Shown: piece after piece, positions 1-8,048 of the stretch | How the letters are laid out: each line of letters opens with the position of its first letter | Numbering within the stretch: the stretch's first letter is position 1 | Source of the DNA: WLWS01 sp964639535 | GTDB lineage: Bacteria; Pseudomonadota; Gammaproteobacteria; Eutrophobiales; Eutrophobiaceae | DNA length: 14,212 nucleotides | Direction of reading: 5' to 3' | Assembly (NCBI GenBank): GCA_964639535.1 | Contig: CAZXDV010000053.1 | Location: forward strand, 1 to 14,212 | The notes under the pieces: generated by a model | The model's input: the letters and a program-made list of their open reading frames with translations, nothing else | Databases searched by the model: none | Told to the model about the DNA's origin: nothing | Made by a program: the position numbers and the translations under genes

Positions 1-1
1 T

Positions 2-949
2 TACATGGGTGACGTGGATGGCAGCATCGGCTCCTGGGGCTTTGCCCGCGGTGGCATGGGTTCCATTGCCACGGCACTGGCTTCTGCCTTTCAATCTTTC
101 GGTGGCGAAATTCTTACCGATGCCGGTGTCGACCACGTGATTGTAAAGAATGGCGAGGTAAAAGGTGTCGCCCTTGAAAACGGCGATGACCATTACGCAG
201 ATATAGTGATCTCCAACCTCGACCCCAAGCGCACCTTCCTCAACATCATGAAGGAGAATGACCTGCCCGGCGATGTCGTGACAAAGGCAAAGAACTTCAA
301 GATCAGGGGCTCTTCCGGAAAGCTCAACATTGCCCTTGATGGCATGCCCACCTTCAAGGCCATGGAAAAAGGCCACGAGTTACTGAAGGCGGACTTTCAC
401 TTTATCGATTCCATGGAGCGCATGGAACGTGCCTACGACGACTGGAAAAACGGGACCTGGTCAAAGGATCCCTATCTCGATACCTTAATCCCGACCCAGG
501 TGGACCCGACCATGGCGCCACCGGGGAAACACATGATGACGGTCTTCGTGCAGTACTGTCCGCCCAAGGTCAATGGTGAAGACTGGACCGATGAGCAGCG
601 CGATGCCTTTGGCCAAACGGTTATCGACCAGATTTCTGAATACAGTCCTGATTTCAAGGATCTCATCCTGCATGCAGAAATCAGGACACCCCGTGAACTT
701 GAAAACGAGGTTGGCCTTACCGAGGGCAATATCTTTCAAGGGGAGCTCACCATGGACCAGCTGTTGTTTAACCGGCCCTTTCCCGGTTACGCACAGTACC
801 GTGGCCCGGTAAAAGGTTTGTACATGTCGGGTTCCGGCACTCACCCGGGTGGCGGTGTCATGGGCGCGCCGGGTCTCAACTCGGCGAGGGAGATCCTGGG
901 CGACCTGGGCAAGAAGAACGTTGTTCCGGAGGCCTTTAGCGATGAGTAA
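2..949 (+). CDS. PYROXD2/phytoene-desaturase-like FAD oxidoreductase, C-terminal part (5' end outside window)
   Basis: The reading frame is open from the first bases, and the visible 315 codons lack the N-terminal GxGxxG dinucleotide-binding motif, so the gene begins upstream of the window. What remains is the substrate domain and the closing FAD motif of the NAD(P)/FAD-dependent oxidoreductase family that includes PYROXD2 and CrtI-like desaturases. The diagnostic C-terminal segment GSGTHPGGGVMGAPG lies at about 837-881, and the VISNLDPKRTF segment near 205-237 is also typical. The protein is clearly paralogous to the next gene: both share the KHMM/KHVL, VQY, E(L/Y)TxDQ and PVKGLY blocks. Family members oxidise C-C or C-N bonds on varied substrates, and automatic names such as phytoene dehydrogenase are unreliable here because no carotenoid genes are nearby. 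Its last 8 bases overlap the following start codon. The family is near certain; the substrate is unknown. Confidence 0.9.
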   Translation, partial: YMGDVDGSIGSWGFARGGMGSIATALASAFQSFGGEILTDAGVDHVIVKNGEVKGVALENGDDHYADIVISNLDPKRTFLNIMKENDLPGDVVTKAKNFKIRGSSGKLNIALDGMPTFKAMEKGHELLKADFHFIDSMERMERAYDDWKNGTWSKDPYLDTLIPTQVDPTMAPPGKHMMTVFVQYCPPKVNGEDWTDEQRDAFGQTVIDQISEYSPDFKDLILHAEIRTPRELENEVGLTEGNIFQGELTMDQLLFNRPFPGYAQYRGPVKGLYMSGSGTHPGGGVMGAPGLNSAREILGDLGKKNVVPEAFSDE

Positions 950-2507
950 TTTCGATACGATAATTATTGGTGCCGGTCACAACGGCCTGGTCTGCGCAAG
1001 CTACCTGGCAAAGGCGGGTCGCAAGGTACTTGTTCTTGAAGCCAACGAGCAGGTAGGCGGCGCCGCGATAACAAGGGAATTCGCCGAGGGTTTTTCCGTC
1101 TCAGCCTGTGCTCACCTTCTAAACTTGTTACACCCCCAGGTGATTTCAGATCTCTCACTTGAACAACATGGTTTGAAAATGGCGGCCACGGACCTGTCCA
1201 CCATTGCACTTTCCAGTGCAGGAGAGCACCTGGTACTCAAGCGGGATTCCCTGAGTGGGAATGGCATTGGCGTTTCAGAGCAACAGGCCTACCGGGATTT
1301 CCAGGACAAGCTACGGCGCTTTTCAAAGATACTGCAAAAAACTTTCATGAAGCGGCCACCGAGACTGGTGCACAAGGACCCTGCCGATCTCATGAACCTT
1401 GCCTCGCTTGGTTTAAGTGTACGCATGCTGGGGCGCGAGGATATGCGCGAGTTGCTGAGGATTGGTGCCATCAATATCTATGACGTACTGCAGGAAAGCT
1501 TTGATAACGAGTTGCTGAAAGGTGCGCTTGGGTTTGATGCCGTGCTGGGTAGCAACCTCGGGCCCCGTTCACCCAACTCGGTGCTGACCTATCTTTATCG
1601 CCTGAGCGGACAGCTGGACAGCACCGACACGGCAGTATCACTGCCCGAGGAAGGCATGCGTGGCCTTGGTACAGCGCTAAGAAAATCAGCCGAGGCTGCA
1701 GGCGTTGAAATTCGAACAGGTGTGGCGGTTAGGCGCGTGTTACTGGATGTGGACAGGGCCACCGGTGTTGAAACCGTCGCGGGTGAAAAACTTAACAGCG
1801 ACCTGGTGGTTTCCAATGCCGATCCAAAAACCACCTTCCTGCAACTGGTGGAGGCACGAAACCTTGAATCGGGTTTTACGCGTCGCGTAAATAACATACG
1901 CATGCAGGGCAAGGCTGCGAAATTACACCTGGCCCTTGATGGCCTGCCGGAATTTAGCGGGCTGAATGAAATCGAGCTTGGCCAGAGGCTGGTTATTTCG
2001 CCAAACCTTGATTACCTTGAAAAGGCCTTTGACCACTCCAAGTACGGGGAATATTCCAATGCACCCGCGCTCGAGGTGAGCATTCCATCAATCCATGACA
2101 AGAGCCTGGCTCCCGAGGGCAAGCACGTACTGTCTGCCATTGTTCAATATGCACCCTATAACTTGCGCGCAGGCTGGGACACGAACAAGGAGGTATTCAC
2201 CAACCTGGTGATAGATTTACTGGCAGAGTATGCGCCGGGCATAAAGGAACAGGTCAGTGCCTCGGAGTTATTAACACCGGTGGATATCGAATCTGAATTT
2301 AATATTAGCGGCGGTCACTGGCATCACGGTGAATACACCCTTGACCAGTTCATGATGCTGCGACCGGTACCCGGTGCCGCGCAGTACTCAACACCGGTAA
2401 AAGGATTGTACCTTTGTGGAGCCGGTTCCCACCCGGGCGGTGGCGTGATGGGGCTGGCGGGGCGTAACGCCGCGAACGAGATCAGCAGTGGAGGGCAGCA
2501 GTCATGA
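942..2507 (+). CDS. PYROXD2/phytoene-desaturase-like FAD oxidoreductase, second tandem paralogue
   Basis: This is a complete 521-residue flavoprotein, a normal length for PYROXD2-like enzymes. The ATG at 942 is chosen because it places the FAD-binding motif IIIGAGHNG at residues 7-15, with the ribose-binding acidic end VLVLEANEQVGG at 29-40. A GGAGG Shine-Dalgarno lies at 928-932, 9 bases upstream and inside the previous gene. The frame is open further upstream (from 849), but that extension would put about 30 arginine-rich residues before the FAD motif and is unlikely. The C-terminal FAD motif GAGSHPGGGVMG is present. The upstream gene is a paralogue, and an 8-base overlap implies translational coupling, which fits a two-subunit enzyme or two sequential oxidations. 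It overlaps the GcvT-like gene by 4 bases (ATGA). A flavin-dependent amine or acyl oxidation is my inference; the family does not fix the substrate. Confidence 0.92.
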   Translation: MSNFDTIIIGAGHNGLVCASYLAKAGRKVLVLEANEQVGGAAITREFAEGFSVSACAHLLNLLHPQVISDLSLEQHGLKMAATDLSTIALSSAGEHLVLKRDSLSGNGIGVSEQQAYRDFQDKLRRFSKILQKTFMKRPPRLVHKDPADLMNLASLGLSVRMLGREDMRELLRIGAINIYDVLQESFDNELLKGALGFDAVLGSNLGPRSPNSVLTYLYRLSGQLDSTDTAVSLPEEGMRGLGTALRKSAEAAGVEIRTGVAVRRVLLDVDRATGVETVAGEKLNSDLVVSNADPKTTFLQLVEARNLESGFTRRVNNIRMQGKAAKLHLALDGLPEFSGLNEIELGQRLVISPNLDYLEKAFDHSKYGEYSNAPALEVSIPSIHDKSLAPEGKHVLSAIVQYAPYNLRAGWDTNKEVFTNLVIDLLAEYAPGIKEQVSASELLTPVDIESEFNISGGHWHHGEYTLDQFMMLRPVPGAAQYSTPVKGLYLCGAGSHPGGGVMGLAGRNAANEISSGGQQS

Positions 2508-3691
2508 GCGTTAGAAAAGCAGACGCCAGGTTTCTCAACACGCCGTTTTACTCGCGCGCAAAAGAACTTTGCGAAACAAACCTGTGGTCACCGTGGAAGG
2601 CTTACACCACGGTGGATTGTTACAGCACGGTGGAAGAAGAATATTTTGCCGTGCGTAATGCCACCAGCGTTTTTGATTTAACACCAATGATCAAGTACCG
2701 CATCACCGGCAAGGATGGCCTCGCTTTCCTCGACAAGCTGATGACGAGAAAGATGAGCGGGCTGACCCCGGGGCGCGTGATGTATGGCGCATGGTGTAAC
2801 GACCTTGGCCACGTGCTGGATGACGGGACAGTATTTCATCTTGAGGAGAACAGCTGGCGCCTGTGTTCAGCGGAGCGACACCTGGACTGGCTGATGGCCA
2901 CTGCCATGGGTTTTGATGTTGAGATTGACGACGAGACCGATGAAGTTGTGGGTCTCGCGGTACAGGGCCCCACATCCTGCCAGACACTCAAGGCCATGCA
3001 GCTTGAGGGTGTTGAAAATCTCAAGCCCTTTCAGCACAGGAGTTTCAACCTCGAGGGCAGGGACCTGATGGTGTCACGCACCGGCTTTACCGGGGACCTT
3101 GGTTACGAGATGTGGGTGAAAAGCGAAGATGCAGAATTACTCTGGGATCGTCTTTTTGAAGCCGGCCAGAGTTTTGGTATCAAGCCAATTGGTTCTCACG
3201 CGCTGGACATCGTGCGCATCGAGGCCGGTTTTATCCAGGCCGAGGTCGATTTTGTGCCGGCATTGAACGTTGTGCGTGCCGGGCGCGGTCGCTCACCCTA
3301 CGAGCTGGGCCTGGACTGGCTGGTTCATTTTGACAAGCCCGTGTTTAACGGTCGCCAGGCGCTGTTAAAGGAAAAGGAACAGGGCTCGCGCTATCGCTTT
3401 GTGCGTCTTGATGTTGAAGGCAACAAGCCAGCCCATGATTCATTTATATATAACGGCAGTAACAAGGTGGTGGGTCACGTCACCTCTGCAACCTGGTCTC
3501 CCAGTGCAAAGAAGAATATTGCCCTTGCGTCACTGGACATGCCCTGGGGCAGGGAAGGTGATGAACTGTATGCCGAGATCTATTACAACACCGAGTTGAA
3601 ATGGAACCGCCTTATGGCTCGCTGCAGTATTGTTGAAGGTCCGTTTTTCGATCCGCCAAGGAGGAGACAGACCCCGCCTGCGGACTACTGA
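2504..3691 (+). CDS. GcvT/DmdA-family folate-dependent aminomethyltransferase or demethylase
   Basis: A 395-residue protein of the glycine-cleavage T fold. The N-terminal folate-binding domain shows SVFDLTPMIKYRITGKDG at 55-72 and DLGHVLDDG at 100-108, where Asp106/107 sits in the region of the catalytic Asp. Further family blocks are RTGFTGDLGYEMW at 192-204 and RIEAGFIQAEVDF at 238-250. The C-terminal barrel has GHVTSATWSPSAKKNIAL at 324-341. Such proteins move a one-carbon unit from an aminomethyl, N-methyl, S-methyl or O-methyl donor to tetrahydrofolate. No gcvH or gcvP is adjacent, so this is probably a stand-alone demethylase (compare DmdA, or the GcvT-like domain of dimethylglycine/sarcosine dehydrogenases) rather than glycine cleavage. 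Start 2504 has a GGAGGG site at 2490-2495, 8 bases upstream. The two flavoproteins before it suggest an oxidise-then-transfer pair. The family is firm; the methyl donor is unknown. Confidence 0.88.
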   Translation: MSVRKADARFLNTPFYSRAKELCETNLWSPWKAYTTVDCYSTVEEEYFAVRNATSVFDLTPMIKYRITGKDGLAFLDKLMTRKMSGLTPGRVMYGAWCNDLGHVLDDGTVFHLEENSWRLCSAERHLDWLMATAMGFDVEIDDETDEVVGLAVQGPTSCQTLKAMQLEGVENLKPFQHRSFNLEGRDLMVSRTGFTGDLGYEMWVKSEDAELLWDRLFEAGQSFGIKPIGSHALDIVRIEAGFIQAEVDFVPALNVVRAGRGRSPYELGLDWLVHFDKPVFNGRQALLKEKEQGSRYRFVRLDVEGNKPAHDSFIYNGSNKVVGHVTSATWSPSAKKNIALASLDMPWGREGDELYAEIYYNTELKWNRLMARCSIVEGPFFDPPRRRQTPPADY

Positions 3692-3696
3692 TTTCC

Positions 3697-5820
3697 ATGG
3701 CGCACAGGCTTGACCCCTTGCTGTGTCCTGCTTCCATCGCGGTGGTTGGTGCCACCCGGCGCAAGGAAGTCGTGGGCAACATGGTGATCGAAAACCTGCT
3801 GGCTGGAAACTACGCGGGCGAGCTTTATGCCATCAACCCGCGCTATGATGAAGTCGAGGGTGTCCCCTGTTTCGCGTCGTTAAGCGATCTACCCGGAAAA
3901 GTAGAACACGTCATTTTTGCCGTCTCCGATGAGCGTATCGAGGATGCTCTCAAGGACGCCATTGCGCATGGCATAAAAGCAGCGACCATTTATTCCACGC
4001 TGATCCTTGAGAACGATACCACGCCTCCACTGCAGGAGAGGATCAGGCGTCTTGCAGAAGAAGCCGGTTTACTGCTTTGCGGTGGTAACGGCATGGGCTT
4101 TTATCATTTCAACAGGGGCGTGCTTGCCTGCGGCTTTGATACCCGGCGGCATGCGGCAGAAGGAAACGTGACCCTTATTAGCCAGTCCGGTTCCGGCATG
4201 TCTGCCATCGTTGATGTTGATCCGCGAATTGATTTCAATATTGCCGTATCCACGGGACAGGAACTCACCGTTGGGCTGGAAGATTACCTGGACTTCGCCC
4301 TTGAGCAGGAAGAAACACGGGTTGTCGGCCTGTTCATGGAAACCAGCCGGCAGCCGGGCAAGCTGGTAGCCGCCTTTGAAAAAGCAGCGAGGAAGAAAAT
4401 TCCCATCCTCGTTATCAAGGTGGGTAAAACAGAATTCTCATCACGCCTGGCAGAGTCACACTCCGGTGCGCTGGCCGGTGTTGATGCCGTGTACGAGGCC
4501 TTGTTTGATCGTTACGGGGTGCAGCGGGTCGAAGACCTCGACGTGCTGGCAACCAGCCTCATCATGTTTGCGCAGCCCCACGATATTGCCGAGGGTGGCC
4601 TGGTAACCATCCATGACTCCGGCGGTGAGCGCCAGCTGCTGGTGGACCAGGCAGAAGAATACGACGTGGCACTGACGAAGCTCACACCTGCGACCAGTGA
4701 CGAGCTGGAGTCATTACTGGATCCCGGTTTGCTGCCGGTGAATCCACTGGATGCCTGGAGCGTGGGCGGGCCTGACTACCACGTGGTCATGCAAAAGTGC
4801 TTTGCCAGCCTGTTGCGCGACCCCGGTGCCGCGCTTGGTGCAGTGGTGCATGCCAGGGCGCCGGAAGGCAAGATCTACAATGACTACATTGGTTATCTCA
4901 GGCACGGTCACGAGACATCGGGCAAGCCGGTTTTCCTCGTAGCCGCACGCCAGGGCATCGGCGAAGATGACCTGGTGCTTGAAACAACACGGGAAGGATA
5001 TCCCGTGCTTGATGGTGTTGCGCCTTTCCTGCAGGGAGCACGTTGCATGATGAACTACCGCGACTTCCTGCAGCGCCCGCGGGTTTCAACTTCGCCCCTT
5101 TCCGAAACCATCGTGAAGAAGTGGCAGCAGGTGTTTCGGCAAAAGACAGCCATCGATGAATTCGAGGCGACTTCATTCCTGGCTGATTGTGGCATTCCCA
5201 TGGCACAGGCGAGGCAGGCCGATAATGCGGAGGATCTCGCCAGCGCCGCAGCACAGCTGGCTTACCCACTGGTTCTTAAAACTGCCATGCCCGGAATGAA
5301 TCATAAATCCGACCAGGGTGGTGTGATACTCGGAATTCAAAATGAGCAGCAGCTACTTTCACACTACGACGATCTGCACACCCGGCTGGGGCCAAAGGTG
5401 TTGCTTGCGAGCATGCACGAAGAAGACGGAGTAGAAATGATCCTTGGTATCGTCAACGACCCGCAGTTTGGCCCGGTGGTGTTAATGGGCCTTGGCGGTA
5501 TTCATGCCGAGGTGATCAAGGACACCTTCGCGCTCATGCCGCCGTTTGATGCAGCCTTTGCCACGCGGGCGCTGGATAAACTAAAAATGCGCAGGGTGCT
5601 GGATGAAACACGGGGCCGGGCCGCTGTAGATATTAAGGCCTACTGCGAAGCGGCGGCCGTCCTGTCCGGTATCGCCATTGCCTTTAGTGAAGAAATAAGC
5701 GAACTCGATATCAATCCCCTGCTTGTGAGCGAGTCCGGCTGCTGCGGGCTTGATGCAATGCTGGTATTAAAAACAGCTTCGAAAAGCGAAGCCGGTTTCG
5801 AGGAGCAGGCCTGTGCCTGA
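3697..5820 (+). CDS. ADP-forming acyl-CoA synthetase (acetate-CoA ligase family, fused alpha and beta parts)
   Basis: A 707-residue protein with the domain order of NDP-forming acyl-CoA synthetases. It has an N-terminal CoA-binding Rossmann domain (PASIAVVGATRRKEVVGN, 11-28), succinyl-CoA-ligase-like domains (ISQSGSGMSAI, 161-171), and ESHSGALAG at 253-261 whose His255 matches the phosphorylated His of the family. A C-terminal ATP-grasp domain follows, with KTAMPGMNHKSDQGGVILG at 528-546 and the ELDINPL metal/ATP motif at 669-675. These enzymes form acyl-CoA from acid, ATP and CoA through a phosphohistidine, releasing ADP. The start at 3697 lies 5 bases after the previous stop and has no nearby Shine-Dalgarno, which suggests reinitiation. 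It overlaps the hydratase gene by 8 bases. One relative, DddX, activates DMSP and releases DMS, so the acid need not be acetate. The class is firm; the substrate is open. Confidence 0.9.
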   Translation: MAHRLDPLLCPASIAVVGATRRKEVVGNMVIENLLAGNYAGELYAINPRYDEVEGVPCFASLSDLPGKVEHVIFAVSDERIEDALKDAIAHGIKAATIYSTLILENDTTPPLQERIRRLAEEAGLLLCGGNGMGFYHFNRGVLACGFDTRRHAAEGNVTLISQSGSGMSAIVDVDPRIDFNIAVSTGQELTVGLEDYLDFALEQEETRVVGLFMETSRQPGKLVAAFEKAARKKIPILVIKVGKTEFSSRLAESHSGALAGVDAVYEALFDRYGVQRVEDLDVLATSLIMFAQPHDIAEGGLVTIHDSGGERQLLVDQAEEYDVALTKLTPATSDELESLLDPGLLPVNPLDAWSVGGPDYHVVMQKCFASLLRDPGAALGAVVHARAPEGKIYNDYIGYLRHGHETSGKPVFLVAARQGIGEDDLVLETTREGYPVLDGVAPFLQGARCMMNYRDFLQRPRVSTSPLSETIVKKWQQVFRQKTAIDEFEATSFLADCGIPMAQARQADNAEDLASAAAQLAYPLVLKTAMPGMNHKSDQGGVILGIQNEQQLLSHYDDLHTRLGPKVLLASMHEEDGVEMILGIVNDPQFGPVVLMGLGGIHAEVIKDTFALMPPFDAAFATRALDKLKMRRVLDETRGRAAVDIKAYCEAAAVLSGIAIAFSEEISELDINPLLVSESGCCGLDAMLVLKTASKSEAGFEEQACA

Positions 5821-6634
5821 TTTTAAAACAATAAACTACAGCCAGGACGGACCGGTGGCGATCATCAGCCTTAATCGTCCTGGTAAGTTGAATGCCATCA
5901 GCCCGGACATGGTAAAGGAACTGCACGCGGCCCTGGACGAGGCGGAAAGTAATGACGGCGTGCGTGCGATTCTTTTAAGGGGAGAAGGCAAGGCCTACTC
6001 CGCGGGCTTTGATCTTGACGTGGAAGCAGAGGAGGGTGTCGACAGTACCGAGTTCTGGCGCGCCGAGCTCAGGCGTAACTTTGACATCATCATGCGCTTC
6101 TGGGACAGCCCGAAACCAACAATCGCCGCTGTGCACAAGTACTGCCTGGGTAGTGCAATGGAAATGGCCACTGCCTGTGATATCACCATTGCCGCAGAAG
6201 GCACGCGTTTTGGCGCACCGGAAGTGAAGTTCGGTAGCGGTATCGTTGCCCTCATCCTGCCGTGGGTGATCGGCGCCAAGCAGGCAAAGGAACTGTTGCT
6301 CACCGGCAATGACAAGGTCAGTGCCGAGCGCGCACTGGATCTCGGCCTGGTCAACCACGTGGTTGATGAAGATCAGTTACAGGCGAAGGCCATGGCCATG
6401 GCAGGCACCATCGCAGCCAATGACCGGCTCGCGGTCAGGCTCACCAAGCAGGCCATTAACATGAGCCTTGAAAGCATGAACATGCGCGATGCCATGCTAA
6501 GGGCACTTGAGATCGACGTTGAAATTGAAACCACGGAAACACCGGAGTCGAAGGAATTTAATCGCATACTCTCCGAGGAAGGAACAAGGGCCGCGCTGGA
6601 GTGGCGAGAAAAGAACATTGACGGAAGAAGCTGA
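5813..6634 (+). CDS. Enoyl-CoA hydratase/isomerase (crotonase superfamily), GTG start
   Basis: A 273-residue crotonase-fold protein of typical length. It has LNRPGKLNAIS at 20-30, the first oxyanion-hole segment AYSAGFDLD at 61-69, and the second at GSAMEMATACD (113-123). Both catalytic glutamates of true hydratases have counterparts: Glu117 and, 20 residues later, Glu137 in GAPEVKFG, matching the Glu144/Glu164 spacing of rat mitochondrial hydratase. The usual glycine-rich stretch after the second Glu is replaced by SGIVALILPW, which points to a different acyl group from straight-chain crotonyl-CoA. The start is GTG at 5813, inside the end of the CoA-ligase gene, with AGGAG at 5801-5805 seven bases upstream. 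Directly following a CoA ligase, it probably adds water to the unsaturated CoA thioester made in this pathway. No acyl-CoA dehydrogenase is visible unless a flavoprotein fills that step. Confidence 0.92.
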   Translation: MPDFKTINYSQDGPVAIISLNRPGKLNAISPDMVKELHAALDEAESNDGVRAILLRGEGKAYSAGFDLDVEAEEGVDSTEFWRAELRRNFDIIMRFWDSPKPTIAAVHKYCLGSAMEMATACDITIAAEGTRFGAPEVKFGSGIVALILPWVIGAKQAKELLLTGNDKVSAERALDLGLVNHVVDEDQLQAKAMAMAGTIAANDRLAVRLTKQAINMSLESMNMRDAMLRALEIDVEIETTETPESKEFNRILSEEGTRAALEWREKNIDGRS

Positions 6635-8028
6635 TGATGCAAATTGACGATCGCGCAAGTGCAACAGAACTCGAAGAGTTCCTGCAAAAGTATCCCGACA
6701 CGAAGATGCTAGAAATTCTTTCGCCCGATACCAACGGCATATTACGTGGTAAGCGGATCGGCAGGGAAGAATTTGACGGGCTTTACGATGGCGGTCTGAA
6801 AACCTGTGCTTCAACGCCTTTTGTGGACAGTCGCGGTGAAATCGCAGTAGAGATTGGCATCGGCACCCGTGATGGGGATCCGGATGTAAAAACCTACCCG
6901 GTCGCTGGCACGCTGGCACCGGTGCCCTGGCTTGATTCACCCATCGCCCAGGTATTCCTGTCCATGGCGAGTTTCGATGACGAACCGTATTTTTCAGACC
7001 CGCGCTTCGTGCTGAAAAAATGCTACCAGCAATTGAAGGACATGGGTCTTAGCGTGGTTGTCGCCACCGAGTTTGAATTTTACCTGCTGGAGGCCGGTGA
7101 TGGTCCCGTGCCCACGCCGAAACTGGGTAGCGTGCCGGGCACAAACCTGAAGCAGGAAGGCCTGCAGTATTCCGCCCTGGAAGACCTGTGGGAAAACGAT
7201 GCCCTGCTCATGGACATTCATAATAACTGCGAACTACAGGGGATCCCTGTGACAACGGCGCTGGGAGAGTTTGCGCCGGGGCAGTTTGAGATCAACCTGC
7301 ATCACGTGGATGACCCGGTCAAGGCCTGCGACCAGGGCGCCATGTTGAAACGAGTGATCAAGGGAACCAGCATGAAGCACGGTCTCGGTGCCTCTTTCAT
7401 GGCCAAGCCATTCATGGATTACGCCGGGAGTGGCTTACACATCCACGTGAGTGTTTATGACGAGCAGGGCAATAATATTTTTGCCAACCCGGATTCGAGC
7501 GAGACCCCGGCAATTTCCGCAAAAATGAAAAACGCCATTGCCGGCCTGCAGCAAACCATGGCCGATGGCATGGCGATCTTCGCACCCAATGCCAATTCCT
7601 ATCGACGACTGCAGCCCCATTCCTTTGTACCGCTTTCACCCTCATGGGGCTATAACCACCGCGGCGTGGCATTGCGGATCCCGGTATGCGATCAAAAAAA
7701 TATGCGGGTGGAGCATCGCGTGGCCGGCGCCGACGCAAATCCATACCTGGTGATGGCGGCGCTGTTCGCTGGTATTCATCATGGTATCAGCAAGGGCCTT
7801 GAACCCACTGACCCGGTGGCCGAAGGCACCATGTTTGAAGACCAGGAAATTGAGCTGCCGATTCGCTGGGAGGCAGCGCTGGACAGGTTCAGGGCCAGTG
7901 AAATTTTACCGGCCTACATGGGTGAAGAGTTTTGTCGTACCTATGAACTCACCAGGCGAAGTGAATGCGATCAGTTCCAGGCGCAGATTAGCAACCTGGA
8001 CTACGAGTGGTACTTGAGGTCTGTCTAA
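6634..8028 (+). CDS. PuuA-like gamma-glutamyl(poly)amine synthetase (type III glutamine synthetase family)
   Basis: A 464-residue ATP-dependent ligase of the glutamine synthetase fold, close in length to E. coli PuuA (about 472). Metal and substrate residues are visible: TEFEF (Glu146, Glu148), GEFAPGQFEI (Glu212, Glu219), GLHIHVS (His269, His271), NHRG (Arg343) and RVEHR (Glu360) followed by ADANPYL. The family joins the glutamate gamma-carboxyl to ammonia or, in PuuA/PauA types, to a primary amine such as putrescine. Position at the end of a catabolic operon, with a PuuD-like hydrolase about 5 kb downstream, favours gamma-glutamylation of an amine over nitrogen assimilation. The stop of the hydratase and this start share one base (TGATG). 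Two ATGs exist, 6634 and 6637; GGAAGAAG at 6623-6630 is better spaced for 6637, so the first Met may not be used. The acceptor amine is not identifiable. Confidence 0.88.
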   Translation: MMQIDDRASATELEEFLQKYPDTKMLEILSPDTNGILRGKRIGREEFDGLYDGGLKTCASTPFVDSRGEIAVEIGIGTRDGDPDVKTYPVAGTLAPVPWLDSPIAQVFLSMASFDDEPYFSDPRFVLKKCYQQLKDMGLSVVVATEFEFYLLEAGDGPVPTPKLGSVPGTNLKQEGLQYSALEDLWENDALLMDIHNNCELQGIPVTTALGEFAPGQFEINLHHVDDPVKACDQGAMLKRVIKGTSMKHGLGASFMAKPFMDYAGSGLHIHVSVYDEQGNNIFANPDSSETPAISAKMKNAIAGLQQTMADGMAIFAPNANSYRRLQPHSFVPLSPSWGYNHRGVALRIPVCDQKNMRVEHRVAGADANPYLVMAALFAGIHHGISKGLEPTDPVAEGTMFEDQEIELPIRWEAALDRFRASEILPAYMGEEFCRTYELTRRSECDQFQAQISNLDYEWYLRSV

Positions 8029-8048
8029 TGAATGCTTTTGAGCTGCTA

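Noticed and set aside
849..941. N-terminal extension of the second FAD oxidoreductase from an earlier ATG at 849
   Set aside because: It would add about 30 arginine-rich residues ahead of the FAD motif, overlapping the previous gene's conserved C-terminus; ATG 942 has a well-placed GGAGG and fits the family N-terminus.
2..2507. Carotenoid desaturase function for the two FAD oxidoreductases
   Set aside because: The C-terminal motif suits PYROXD2-like proteins and no crtB, crtE or other carotenoid genes are present; the neighbours are amine and CoA enzymes.
2504..3691. Glycine cleavage system T protein (gcvT)
   Set aside because: No gcvH or gcvP is adjacent, and the operon context is catabolic; a stand-alone folate-dependent demethylase is more likely.
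6634..8028. Nitrogen-assimilating glutamine synthetase GlnA
   Set aside because: Length, overall resemblance and placement at the end of an amine catabolic operon fit the PuuA/type III branch better.
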